64,000 bases of DNA from an uncultured Lachnospiraceae bacterium (GTDB lineage: Bacteria; Bacillota; Clostridia; Lachnospirales; Lachnospiraceae): positions 1-64,000 of the forward strand of contig CATKXE010000001.1 of NCBI GenBank assembly GCA_949840465.1, given 5' to 3'. Positions 10,874-23,854 of the stretch are shown here, piece after piece. The notes under the pieces are model-generated. The model was not told where the DNA came from, did not search any database, and was given only the letters and a program-made list of their open reading frames with translations. Every line of letters starts with the position of its first letter. Positions within the stretch are counted from its first letter, which is position 1. The position numbers and the translations under genes are program-made.

Positions 10874-11668
10874 CTATGCTCCCCTTGAACTATCCTGCTC
10901 CGTCAGCCGGGTAATCAATTCCTCACAGATACGAAGCACCGTTTTTCCGTCTGTCCGAATCACCACATCTGCGGCCGCTTCATACTTCTCCCGGCGCTTT
11001 TCCATCAATTCCGTAATATATCCTACATTCTTGTTTCCATTTAAAACCGGCCGGTCCGTGCTGTCCTTCACCCGTTCATAGATGGTCTCAGGACTGGCGG
11101 TCAGAAGCACTACGCGTCCGTTTTTCTTCATTTCGGCCACATTCTCTTCCCGAAGAGCCGCCCCGCCTCCGCAGGAAATTACCACATGCTTGTGTTCCTG
11201 CATTTCCATCAGAAGCTGCGTCTCCCTGTTCCGGAAATATTCTTCCCCATAGGTGGCAAAGATATCCGGGATGCTCATCCCTTCCCTCTCTGCGATCACC
11301 TGATCCATCTCCACGACTTCCATGGCAAACATGGTACTCAGATAATCAGAAACCGTGGTCTTCCCAGCCCCCATAAATCCGATAAGCACAATATTATAAT
11401 CAAACAAATGCCTTGCCTGGATCCGCTTGCTGTTCTTGATGATCCTCAAAAATACATCTTCTATCTCGTTTTGATACTGATTGCCCTTGAGCCGCTCCCG
11501 CCTTCTGCGTTCCTGCTTCTCCTCCTGGACCGGTTGCAAAATCGGAAGCCCATATTGCTCCTTATAAGCCATAATCTTTTCAATGATGGAATTACGTTCT
11601 TCCAAAGCATCTATAATCTTATCATCGCACATGGCGAGCCGCTCACGGTACATCTCCAAATCATTCAT
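10874..11668 (-). CDS. Chorismate mutase-shikimate kinase fusion (AroQ-AroK like)
   Basis: N-terminal chorismate mutase II-like helices (MYRERLAMCDDKIIDALEERNSIIEKIMAYKEQYGLPI), then GFMGAGKTT Walker A shikimate kinase. Confidence 0.85.
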   Translation of the reverse strand: MNDLEMYRERLAMCDDKIIDALEERNSIIEKIMAYKEQYGLPILQPVQEEKQERRRRERLKGNQYQNEIEDVFLRIIKNSKRIQARHLFDYNIVLIGFMGAGKTTVSDYLSTMFAMEVVEMDQVIAEREGMSIPDIFATYGEEYFRNRETQLLMEMQEHKHVVISCGGGAALREENVAEMKKNGRVVLLTASPETIYERVKDSTDRPVLNGNKNVGYITELMEKRREKYEAAADVVIRTDGKTVLRICEELITRLTEQDSSRGA

Positions 11669-12500
11669 GTTCTTCTCCCTTATTCTCGCTGTCTCCTGCC
11701 CCTTTTTCCAACGCGGCATTGACATCTGCCTTAAAAACAGCCCATGCCTCCTCATTCTCCACAAAATACTTGGGACAGTTCTTCCCTGTCACATCATAAT
11801 GACGGATGACTGCATCCGCATTCAGCCCGTACTTGGCGCACAGAAAAGCCGTTAATTTCACAATGGACACATATGTTGCATCTGTAAATTTTCCGGTCTC
11901 ATCCGGATGGCAGCACTCGATGGAAATCGTATCATGATTCCGCTCATTGGAAGCATAGGCAATCTCCCATGTAGGTACGCACTGCACGACCTCGCCATCC
12001 AGACCAACCACAAAATGGCTGCTTACCGAGGTTCCATGCCCATCCTGAAGCCCATTAAAATAGTCCCGGTTCTGCTGCGCCGTACTTCCCGGATTCGCCG
12101 TATAATGGATAACGACCCCTGTAATCGGATCTGCCTCTGTACCCGGCCTGGAATACTCATTAATATCTAAAAGCTGCACGCTTATGTCCGGTTCTGACGC
12201 ATCCACATCCAGGCCGCTCGTCTTTTCCTCCTCTGCAGAACAACGTGAGAGTACCGCCATCACCAGCAAAACACCGAGCACGCCGGCAGCAATGCCAAGC
12301 AATAGGCTTTTCCCGTCCAGGTGAATATGCACAGAGATCTTTCTGGATATTTTTTTCTTTTTCCGCTTTGTCTTTCGTTTTGACTTCCTGTTTTTTTTCT
12401 TCTGTCCTGTATCTTTTAGCCCGGTGTTCCTAAGCCCTGTACCGGTCGACTCCGTACTTCTTAGTTCCGTACTTTTATGCTCCGTACTCTCCTGTTCCAT
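11661..12500 (-). CDS. N-acetylmuramoyl-L-alanine amidase (Amidase_2/PGRP), TM-anchored, repetitive basic N-terminus
   Basis: GVVIHYTANPG, SSHFVVGLDGEVVQCVP, NERNHDTISIECCHPDETGKF, VIRHYDVTGKNCPKYF. Confidence 0.88.
   Translation of the reverse strand: MEQESTEHKSTELRSTESTGTGLRNTGLKDTGQKKKNRKSKRKTKRKKKKISRKISVHIHLDGKSLLLGIAAGVLGVLLVMAVLSRCSAEEEKTSGLDVDASEPDISVQLLDINEYSRPGTEADPITGVVIHYTANPGSTAQQNRDYFNGLQDGHGTSVSSHFVVGLDGEVVQCVPTWEIAYASNERNHDTISIECCHPDETGKFTDATYVSIVKLTAFLCAKYGLNADAVIRHYDVTGKNCPKYFVENEEAWAVFKADVNAALEKGAGDSENKGEEHE
12399..12488 (-). repeat. 15-bp coding minisatellite (STEHK/STELR/STEST/GTGLR/NTGLK/DTGQK)
   Basis: Six consecutive degenerate pentacodons at the N-terminus of the amidase. 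Confidence 0.75.
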
Positions 12501-12603
12501 TCTTCTTTGCTCCGTACATCTTTCTGACTTTATATCAGGCTGGCTCAGTAATCATCACATGACTTATTGAACAATAGCAGTTCCGCAAATATACCTGACA
12601 GGC

Positions 12604-12648
12604 ATCAGGTAAATGATGCCCCTGCGGGGCAGGGAGACTTTACCTGAT
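12604..12648 (-). terminator. Nested hairpin downstream of guaB
   Basis: ATCAGGTAA...GCCCCTGCGGGGC...TTACCTGAT. Confidence 0.5.
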
Positions 12649-12692
12649 CAGTTCTGCCTTATCGGGTAAAGTCCATGCAGACGCTCAGAGCC

Positions 12693-14195
<1,503 letters not shown>

Positions 14196-14250
14196 TTATC
14201 TGTTATGGTACAAAAATTCAACTTGATTGTCAAGTGATTTTCGCAAATAA

Positions 14251-14280
14251 AAAAGAGTTCCAATTCGGAACTCTTTTTTA
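14251..14280 (-). terminator. Intrinsic terminator downstream of groEL
   Basis: AAAAAGAGTTCC-AATTC-GGAACTCTTTTTT. Confidence 0.85.
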
Positions 14281-14387
14281 TACTCATGAGCATACTTATC
14301 TGCCAAATGGTTGTTCTTAAATCATTTGGAACTTTTGGCAGATCATTCGGCTCACGGGTATATCTATGATCGTTCAGGTGGCTGATA

Positions 14388-16019
<1,632 letters not shown>

Positions 16020-16128
16020 TCACCTCATTCATTATATTCAAACCGTCTATATATCTCAATAGTTAATCTTGTCAAGCTTCCACAGTTCAAAGGATATTCC
16101 CTGCGTAAATATCCTTTCCGATTATAAT

Positions 16129-16416
16129 TTACGCTTCTACGATTGCCAGAATATCACTTTGCTTTACAATCATAAATTCTTCGCCGTCCAGTTCTACCTC
16201 TGTCCCTGCATACTTGGAGTAGATTACTTTATCCCCGACACTTACCTGCATGGTCACTTCTTTTCCATCTATAGTCCCGCCAGGCCCTACAGCTATCACT
16301 TCCGCTTCCTGCGGCTTCTCTTTTGCCTGCCCCGGAAGAACGATACCGGACTTTGTTGTTTCTTCTGCTTCTAACTGTTTTAATACAATTTTGTCGCCTA
16401 ATGGTACTAACTTCAT
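16129..16416 (-). CDS. groS: Co-chaperonin GroES
   Basis: MKLVPLGDKIVLKQLEAEETTKSGIVLPGQAKEKPQEAEVIAVGPG. Confidence 0.97.
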   Translation of the reverse strand: MKLVPLGDKIVLKQLEAEETTKSGIVLPGQAKEKPQEAEVIAVGPGGTIDGKEVTMQVSVGDKVIYSKYAGTEVELDGEEFMIVKQSDILAIVEA

Positions 16417-16448
16417 TGTAATTCCTCCTTAATTATATGTTGTTCTGT

Positions 16449-16475
16449 TAGCACTCAATTCATTTGAGTGCTAAC
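16449..16475 (-). promoter_or_regulatory. CIRCE element (HrcA operator)
   Basis: Perfect TTAGCACTC-N9-GAGTGCTAA immediately upstream of groES. Confidence 0.97.
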
Positions 16476-16565
16476 CCATGAATATAAAATAGCACTCTGT
16501 TTGCAATTTGTCAACAATGTTTGTGAATTTTTATAATTAGTTTATAAAAAAGCGGATATACTTTC

Positions 16566-16880
16566 TCAGCTCTCCTTTTTTTCCGATACGCTGTAGAACC
16601 CGTTTTCGATTCGGAAAACCACCATGTTGCCGGACGGCGAACGGTAGCGCTCCTTTACCACCCCGGTGCAGTAAAGGATTTCTTTTTTGGTGGAAATATA
16701 GCACTGGTACTTTGCATCCAGCGAAATCACCGTCAGATCCTCATCTTTTAACTCTAAGTATATGTAATCTTCTTCAATATCATACTTGTAAACCTGACAT
16801 CTGTGCGTCGTATCATCTAATACCGCATCCGCTGAAATTGTCTTCGCCATCTGTAAATCCACAAAATTCCCTTCGTACAT
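16566..16880 (-). CDS. Small conserved hypothetical protein (possible PilZ-like barrel)
   Basis: ORF start MYEGNFVDLQMAKTI preceded by GGAGG; beta-rich composition. Confidence 0.65.
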   Translation of the reverse strand: MYEGNFVDLQMAKTISADAVLDDTTHRCQVYKYDIEEDYIYLELKDEDLTVISLDAKYQCYISTKKEILYCTGVVKERYRSPSGNMVVFRIENGFYSVSEKKES

Positions 16881-17002
16881 CTGCCTTCCTCCTTTTAAAC
16901 CTGACAGCCTCCCGAAAGCCTGTCTGAAATATACTATCCTGAAAACTCCCACGCCTCTATGAAAAAGAAAGGATATCAGTTGTCTGACATCCCCTCCGGC
17001 CC

Positions 17003-17782
17003 TTATGCTCTTTCCTTCTTAATCTTCTCCAGCTCTGTAAAGACATATTCATTCAATACCTTTATGTACGTCCCCTTCATACCGGATGAGCGGGACTCGA
17101 TCACGCCCGCGCTTTCAAATTTTCTCAGTGCATTGACAATGACAGAACGTGTGATGCCTACGCGGTCTGCAATTTTGCTGGCAACTAAAATCCCTTCCAT
17201 GCCGCCTAATTCATCAAAAATATGGAGGATGGCTTCTAACTCGGAAAAAGACAATGTGCTGATCGCCGACTGTACAATATGCTCTTTCCGGGACTCCTCC
17301 GCGTTCTCCTCATTCACGGAACGGAGCATTTCAAGTCCTACCACCGCGGTTCCATATTCACTCAGGATGATATCGTCAATCTCGTAAAATGCATCCTGCT
17401 TGTAGATAAACAATGTACCCAGTCGTTCCCCGGCAATATCAATGGGAGTGATGATGGCCTGATACCCCCTGATGGACTCCGGCGAGAAACCAAGAGTCTC
17501 CAGATTCACATTCTCCTTGGTGGATAAAATGCTCAAAAGGCGCTCATTCAACATCTTGTCAATATGGGAACCCACAGACTCCGTGATCAATTCATGGAGC
17601 CCTGTAATCTGCACAGATCTTCCCACGCCCAGAATCTTCCCCTTTTTACTCACGACCAGAACGTTAGAGTCCAGAATCTCCGTCATCACCGCGCAGATGT
17701 CATTAAACACTACCTTGCTGGAATTATTATTATGAAGCAGTTTATTGATCTTTCTCGTTTTATCTAGTAGTTGTACACTCAT
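17003..17782 (-). CDS. codY: GTP-sensing transcriptional pleiotropic repressor CodY
   Basis: GAF-like N-terminus and wHTH ASKIADRVGITRSVIVNALRKFESAGVIESRSSGMKGTYIKV. Confidence 0.96.
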   Translation of the reverse strand: MSVQLLDKTRKINKLLHNNNSSKVVFNDICAVMTEILDSNVLVVSKKGKILGVGRSVQITGLHELITESVGSHIDKMLNERLLSILSTKENVNLETLGFSPESIRGYQAIITPIDIAGERLGTLFIYKQDAFYEIDDIILSEYGTAVVGLEMLRSVNEENAEESRKEHIVQSAISTLSFSELEAILHIFDELGGMEGILVASKIADRVGITRSVIVNALRKFESAGVIESRSSGMKGTYIKVLNEYVFTELEKIKKERA

Positions 17783-17922
17783 TACGCTCCTCCGCTTTTG
17801 TTAAAGACAATTCCTTGCTTATCTAATTGTATACACAACTCGTTCCAGTTTGTCAGATAAAACCATGTTATCATACAATTTGTGAAATATCAATGAAATC
17901 CTCGCCCTTTTAGCGACATTTT

Positions 17923-20010
17923 TCAATCTTTTTCGGCTTGATCCTGCTTTTTGTTTCTTACATAACCGCATTTCTCGTCTGCGCAGACCAGCTTGTTCCC
18001 TTTTTCCACCATATAGCCCCCGCAATCCGGGCATTTCTCTGAAGAAGGCTTCTGCCAGGACATAAAATCGCACTCTGGATTGTCCTCGCATCCATAGTAT
18101 TTTCTGCCCTTCTTTGTCTTGCGGAGTACCACTTCCTTCCCGCAGTTAGGGCAAGGTACCCCAATCTTTTCCAGATAGGGCTTTGTGTTGCGGCATTCCG
18201 GAAATCCCGGGCAGGCAAGGAACCTGCCGTGGGGGCCGTATTTGATGACCATGTTGCGGCCGCACTCCTCGCAGACCACATCGGTGACTTCATCCTCAAT
18301 CGTCACGCTTTCCTGTTCTTTTTCCGCAATCTGGACTGCTTCGTCCAGATCCGGATAGAAATTGCGGATGACCTCCTTCCACGTCACACGGCCTTCCTCC
18401 ACCATATCCAGAAGCCCTTCCATATTGGCCGTAAAATGGACGTCCACTATGCTTGGAAAGGACTGTTTCATGATGTTGTTGACCACTTCCCCGATCTCCG
18501 TCAAATACAGATTCTTCCCCTCTTTGGTAATATATCTCCGGGCCAGAATCGTACCGATGGTGGGCGCATAGGTACTTGGCCGCCCAATCCCCTGCTCCTC
18601 CAATGCCTTCACTAACGTAGCCTCCGTATAATGTGCAGGCGGCTGGGTAAAATGCTGTTTGCTCTCAAAATCCTGTCTGGTCAGCACCGTGTCCTTCTGC
18701 AGGGCATTGACCAGCACATTGCTTTCCTCCTTTTCCTCGTCGGCCTCCATATACACAAAGCGGAAACCTTCAAAAGAAACCCGTGAAGTAGAGACCGTAA
18801 ATAGATACTCTCCCGCTCCAATCTTGATGGAAGTCGTCTCAAATCTCGCGGGCTGCATCCTGCTTGCCGTAAAACGCTTCCAAATCAGCTGGTACAGCCG
18901 GAACTGATCCCTTGTCAGGGATTCTTTTAAGGAGGCCGGAGTTCGGGTGATATCCGACGGGCGGATTGCCTCATGGGCGTCCTGGATCTTCTTTTCCGTC
19001 TGCTTCGCCGTACTCCCGGCAGCAGCATATTCCTTACCATAGGTCTCGGCAATATATGCTCTCGCCGCTGCATCCGCCTCCTCGGAAATACGCGTGGAAT
19101 CGGTACGCAGGTAGGTAATAACACCCACAGTCCCGTTCCCCTTGATATCAATTCCCTCGTAGAGCTGCTGGGCAATGCGCATCGTCTTCTGTGTACCGAA
19201 ATTCAGCGCCTTTGCCGCTTCCTGCTGGAGCGTACTGGTGGTAAAAGGAAGGGGGCTTTTACGGATGCGTTCTCCTTTTTTGATATCTTTAATATGATAC
19301 TCCTCATGCTCCACAGCCTGAAGGATACTGTCCAGCTCCTCTCTGGAGCGGATAGTCATCTTCTTTTTTTCCGTACCGTAGAACTTAGCTTTCAGAGGAC
19401 GTTTTTCTCCTTTTATGGAAAATACCGCGTCCAATGACCAGTATTCTTCCGGGATAAATGCGTCGATCTCCTCCTCCCGGTCGGCAATAATGCGAAGAGC
19501 CACGGACTGCACTCTCCCGGCGCTTAAGCCCCTCTTTACCTTTGCCCAGAGAAGCGGGCTGATACGGTATCCCACCATCCGGTCCAGAATTCGGCGCACC
19601 TGCTGTGCATCCACCAGATCCATATCGATCTCCCGCGGCGCTTTTAGCGATGCCTTTACTGCATTCTTCGTAATTTCGTTAAATGTGATCCGGCACATCT
19701 TCTTCTGATCCAATTTCAAGGCAGCCGCAAGATGCCAGGAAATCGCTTCTCCCTCGCGGTCCGGGTCAGTCGCGAGATAGACCTTGTCTGCCTTTTTCAC
19801 TTCCTTGCGCAGGCTTGCAAGGATATCCCCCTTCCCCCGGATGGTAATGTATTTTGGCTCATAATCATGCTCCACATCAATCCCTAACTGACTCTTCGGC
19901 AGATCGCGCACATGCCCGTTGGATGCCGCGACCGTATAATTACTTCCTAAAAACTTTTTAATTGTCTTTACCTTGGCAGGTGACTCCACAATAACCAGAT
20001 AGTGCGCCAT
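17923..20010 (-). CDS. topA: DNA topoisomerase I
   Basis: IVESPAKVKTIKKFLG, TOPRIM DPDREGEAISWHL, YLRTDSTRIS, C-terminal Zn-ribbons. Confidence 0.97.
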   Translation of the reverse strand: MAHYLVIVESPAKVKTIKKFLGSNYTVAASNGHVRDLPKSQLGIDVEHDYEPKYITIRGKGDILASLRKEVKKADKVYLATDPDREGEAISWHLAAALKLDQKKMCRITFNEITKNAVKASLKAPREIDMDLVDAQQVRRILDRMVGYRISPLLWAKVKRGLSAGRVQSVALRIIADREEEIDAFIPEEYWSLDAVFSIKGEKRPLKAKFYGTEKKKMTIRSREELDSILQAVEHEEYHIKDIKKGERIRKSPLPFTTSTLQQEAAKALNFGTQKTMRIAQQLYEGIDIKGNGTVGVITYLRTDSTRISEEADAAARAYIAETYGKEYAAAGSTAKQTEKKIQDAHEAIRPSDITRTPASLKESLTRDQFRLYQLIWKRFTASRMQPARFETTSIKIGAGEYLFTVSTSRVSFEGFRFVYMEADEEKEESNVLVNALQKDTVLTRQDFESKQHFTQPPAHYTEATLVKALEEQGIGRPSTYAPTIGTILARRYITKEGKNLYLTEIGEVVNNIMKQSFPSIVDVHFTANMEGLLDMVEEGRVTWKEVIRNFYPDLDEAVQIAEKEQESVTIEDEVTDVVCEECGRNMVIKYGPHGRFLACPGFPECRNTKPYLEKIGVPCPNCGKEVVLRKTKKGRKYYGCEDNPECDFMSWQKPSSEKCPDCGGYMVEKGNKLVCADEKCGYVRNKKQDQAEKD

Positions 20011-20045
20011 GACAACTTACTCCTCCATCTACAACTGCGAACCGT

Positions 20046-21206
20046 CTATATTCGAACATAATAATTTTTTGAAACCTCTTTAATGTATCCCTTAATCTCC
20101 AGGGATGAAAGCGTCTCCAATACTTTCCGGGGCATAAGCCCTGTCGCCTCCATGATTTCGCCGGCGCTCCTTGGACTTAGAACAACTGAACTATACACCA
20201 ATTTTTCCGTACTTTCAAGCACTTTTTTTACTTCCCTGTTTTTTTCCCGTAAAATATTGCCTGATATCCCCAGCTCCTCTAACAGCATCTCCGGCGACGT
20301 CAGGATTCCCGCTCCCTGCCGGATAAGCTGGTGGCATCCCTGGCTCAGCATGCTGTCTGCAGGCCCGGGCAGGGCATACACATCCTTTCCCTGTTCCAAC
20401 GCCATATCCGCCGTAATCAGGGAACCGCTTTTCTCCCTGGCTTCAATCACAATCACAAGATCTGACAGGCCGCTGATGATCCGGTTCCTCCGCGGAAAAT
20501 GATAAGGCAGCGGCTTCACGCCCGGAGGCAGCTCGGAGAGGATTCCGCCGCCCTGTTCTAAAATATCCTGATAAAGCCCGGCGTGGTCTCTCGGATAACA
20601 GATATCCACCCCATTCCCCAACACGGCAAATGTCTTTCCCCCGCCTGTCAGCGCTCCCCTCTGGCTGATTCCATCAATCCCGAACGCCAGGCCGCTTACA
20701 ATCTGAATTCCATATTCCGAAAGCACTTCCCCAAATTCATAGGCATATTTTTCCCCGTAATGGCTGCACCTTCTTGCCCCTACGACAGCCACACTTAAAA
20801 ATTCCTCATCAGGCAGGCGGCCCTTCACATACAGGGCATAGGGCTTGTCCTGAATATCCATGAGCTTTTTCGGATACTCCGATTCAAAACAAGTGACGAA
20901 ACGGATTCCCTGTTCCTGCATCTTTTCATACTCGCCCTGCAAATCCCATGTTTTTTTCGCCTGAATCATTGTATTACAGTCCTTCTCATTTAAGAACCGA
21001 AATTGGTGCAAATGCGTTTCTTCTATATAATAAACTTCTCTCGCTGATTTCATGTATGCACGGAGCAAAGTTTTTTTACGGTCGGAAATCCCGGCAGCGG
21101 CCAGCCAATAGTCGTAAGCCTTTTCTTTTAGTTGCAGGCTTTTGTTCCTGTCTTCCTTTTCATCTTTACTAATGTTGATGTTCTGATTTACATTTTTGTA
21201 TCTCAA
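20046..21206 (-). CDS. dprA: DNA processing protein DprA
   Basis: VVGARRCSHYGEKYA, IVSGLAFGIDGISQRGAL, C-terminal wHTH. Confidence 0.95.
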   Translation of the reverse strand: MRYKNVNQNINISKDEKEDRNKSLQLKEKAYDYWLAAAGISDRKKTLLRAYMKSAREVYYIEETHLHQFRFLNEKDCNTMIQAKKTWDLQGEYEKMQEQGIRFVTCFESEYPKKLMDIQDKPYALYVKGRLPDEEFLSVAVVGARRCSHYGEKYAYEFGEVLSEYGIQIVSGLAFGIDGISQRGALTGGGKTFAVLGNGVDICYPRDHAGLYQDILEQGGGILSELPPGVKPLPYHFPRRNRIISGLSDLVIVIEAREKSGSLITADMALEQGKDVYALPGPADSMLSQGCHQLIRQGAGILTSPEMLLEELGISGNILREKNREVKKVLESTEKLVYSSVVLSPRSAGEIMEATGLMPRKVLETLSSLEIKGYIKEVSKNYYVRI

Positions 21207-21207
21207 T

Positions 21208-22743
21208 TTATCTCCCCCAATACTTTTTATCCAGCGAGCGATAGCCCACCGCTTCTTTTAAATGCCGTTCCAAAATATGCTCTTCCCCATCCAGATCTGC
21301 GATCGTGCGGGCTACCTTCAGAATCTTATGGTACGTGCGGGCCGTCAGCCCCAGCCTGGCAAATGCCTGCCGCATCAGTTTTTCTTCCTGACCGCCTAAT
21401 GTACAGTACATTTCCAGTTCCCGTGTCCCCAGCATGGCGTTGGTCAGGATCTTTGTCCCTTTATAACGCATATTCTGTATTTCCCGTGCCCTGCATACCC
21501 GCTCCCGGATCGAAGCGGAGCTTTCCTCCTTATGTCCTTTTTGCAAAGCTTCATACTGCACTCTGGGCGCCTCCACGCAGATGTCCATCCGGTCTAAAAA
21601 CGGCTGGCTCAATTTCCCCAGATAATGCTGGATCTGTCCCGGCGTGCAGGTACACCGGTTCATATCAGGATAACAGCCGCAGGGGCAGGGATTCATTGCG
21701 GCCACCAACATAAAATTGGCTGGGAACAGATAATTGCCCTGATTCCGGGTAATCCGTACCTGGTGATCCTCCAAAGGCTGGCGCAGGACTTCCAACACAT
21801 TTTTCTGGAACTCCGGAAGCTCGTCCAAAAACAGCACGCCCTGATGGGCAAGGCTGATCTCTCCCGGTACAGGCACCATCCCCCCGCCCACAAGGGCTGT
21901 TTTCGTAGCGGTATGGTGGACGCTGCGGAAAGGCCTCCTCCGTATCAGAGGGCTTTTATCGTCCAATATCCCCAGAATGCTGTATACCTTGGTCAGCTCC
22001 ATGCTTTCCTCCAATGTCATGGGCGGAAAGATAGACGGGATCCTCTTGGACGTCATGGACTTTCCACTCCCCGGAGGACCCATCAGCAGCAGGTTGTGGC
22101 CGCCTGCCACAGCCACCTCCGCCGCCCGTTTGACCGCAGCTTGTCCGCAGACATCCGCATAGTCCCATTGTTCCTGTTCATCTTCCGGCTCCTTCTCCGG
22201 GTAGGGCTCCGGTGCTATGGATATCTTTTTGCTCAGATGCCCATACGCCTCTTCCAGACTGCCCACACCGATCACCTCAAGGCCTTCCACCAATGCTCCT
22301 TCCGGGGCATTGGCACGGGGCACGATGCAGGAGCACACTCCGGCATTTTTTGCCTCTGATACAATAGGCAGGATGCCCGGCACCTTCCGAACCTTTCCGT
22401 CCAGACTCAGTTCCCCCACGATCAAGGTCGAATTCACCTGATGCTCGCTTAATTTACCCAGAGATACCAGAATTGCCACCGCAATGGGCAAATCAAAGGC
22501 CGCTCCCCGCTTTTTCATAGTCGCAGGAGCCAAATTAATAACCGTCTTTTTGGCCGGGAAATCCAACCCGGAATTTCGAATCGCCGTGCGTACCCTCTCC
22601 GCCGCCTCCTTCACCTCCGACGACAGATACCCCACCATGTGGAACGCCGGAAGCCCATTGCTTACATCCGCCTCCACATTCACAAACTCCACCTTCAGTC
22701 CAAAAACGGACGCAGACAACACTGTGCTAAAACTCATCCGCAT
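21208..22743 (-). CDS. YifB/ComM family Mg-chelatase-like AAA ATPase
   Basis: MGPPGSGKSMTSKRIPSI, FLDELPEFQKNVLEVLRQPLEDH, MNPCPCG. Confidence 0.95.
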   Translation of the reverse strand: MRMSFSTVLSASVFGLKVEFVNVEADVSNGLPAFHMVGYLSSEVKEAAERVRTAIRNSGLDFPAKKTVINLAPATMKKRGAAFDLPIAVAILVSLGKLSEHQVNSTLIVGELSLDGKVRKVPGILPIVSEAKNAGVCSCIVPRANAPEGALVEGLEVIGVGSLEEAYGHLSKKISIAPEPYPEKEPEDEQEQWDYADVCGQAAVKRAAEVAVAGGHNLLLMGPPGSGKSMTSKRIPSIFPPMTLEESMELTKVYSILGILDDKSPLIRRRPFRSVHHTATKTALVGGGMVPVPGEISLAHQGVLFLDELPEFQKNVLEVLRQPLEDHQVRITRNQGNYLFPANFMLVAAMNPCPCGCYPDMNRCTCTPGQIQHYLGKLSQPFLDRMDICVEAPRVQYEALQKGHKEESSASIRERVCRAREIQNMRYKGTKILTNAMLGTRELEMYCTLGGQEEKLMRQAFARLGLTARTYHKILKVARTIADLDGEEHILERHLKEAVGYRSLDKKYWGR

Positions 22744-23081
22744 ACTTCCTTTCTTCTGACACTTCCATTTTTACAGCCTGCATCCACACACAGCGCCCTT
22801 TTAGACATCTGCCGTTTGCCGCAAACCATAAAAATGCCCGATATAGTTGCTCAAAATCAATGAATCTTGGCCGAAACGGCCGGATTACCTAGTGCAGAAC
22901 GCACTGCCTGATGTATGTATCATATTCCACATGCCGCATAATTGTCAACCCTTTTTTGTCCTTGTTTTCGGTGGAAAAGCACAAAATCACCTTTTTTCAC
23001 ATAAACTATATCAAATGTGTTGAGGAACTGTACGGAAATAATCTGACATCCATTATTTTCTCAAAATTCCTGCGAGGTGAC

Positions 23082-23705
23082 ATGTTGAAATCTTTTCCCA
23101 CTCCTCTGACTCCTTCAGAAGAGAAATATTACATCCAGAAATATACGGAAGGAGATCTTCACGCAAAGCATATCCTGATCGAACGGAATCTACGGCTCGT
23201 TGCACATGTAATAAAAAAATACCAGTATCTGGAAGAAGAACAGGAGGATCTTATTTCGATCGGAACCATCGGGCTTATCAAGGCAGTCTCCACATTCAAT
23301 GCCAGGAAGGGAAACCGTCTTGCAGCATACGCCTCCAAATGTATTGACAATGAGATCCTGATGTACCTCCGTTCCAAAAAAAAGACCAGCAAAGAGGTGT
23401 CCCTGTACGAACCCATCGGCACGGATCGGGAGGGCAATGAAATCAAATTATATGATATCATCGAAACGGAGGAAGACGACGTACCGGAACGTCTGTACCT
23501 GAAAGAAAATATCCAGAAGCTCTATGAAAAAGTAGAAAATGAACTTTCCCAGCGTGAAAGGCTGGTGCTAAAGATGCGGTACGGCCTGTATAACGGGGAA
23601 GAATATACACAGCGTGAGATTGCACGCCAGCTCGGCATCTCCCGCTCTTATGTATCCCGGATTGAAAAAAGCGCAGTTGAAAAACTGCGGGTTTTTTTTC
23701 ACTAA
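23082..23705 (+). CDS. sigK: RNA polymerase sporulation sigma factor SigK (uninterrupted)
   Basis: MLKSFPTPLTPSEEKYYIQKYTEGD...ERNLRLVAHVIKKY...REIARQLGISRSYVSRIEKSAVEKL; GAGGTGACATG start. Confidence 0.92.
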   Translation: MLKSFPTPLTPSEEKYYIQKYTEGDLHAKHILIERNLRLVAHVIKKYQYLEEEQEDLISIGTIGLIKAVSTFNARKGNRLAAYASKCIDNEILMYLRSKKKTSKEVSLYEPIGTDREGNEIKLYDIIETEEDDVPERLYLKENIQKLYEKVENELSQRERLVLKMRYGLYNGEEYTQREIARQLGISRSYVSRIEKSAVEKLRVFFH

Positions 23706-23745
23706 AAAAAGAAGACTGTATAATCCTGAAATTGTACAGTCCTCT
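23706..23745 (-). terminator. Intrinsic terminator of the DUF4132 gene
   Basis: Reverse strand GACTGTA...TACAGTC followed by TTCTTTTTTT. Confidence 0.6.
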
Positions 23746-23854
23746 CCTTTACATAGCATGTACAGATGCATTTCTTCATTTGCAGCATCACTCCATGGTC
23801 TACCCCATTTTCGATATGACAGGATTCCCTCTTTTCACGGTCTGCCGCAAACGG

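Noticed and set aside
23082-23705. skin-like interruption of sigK
   Set aside because: The reading frame is continuous through both sigma regions; no recombinase or disrupted half.
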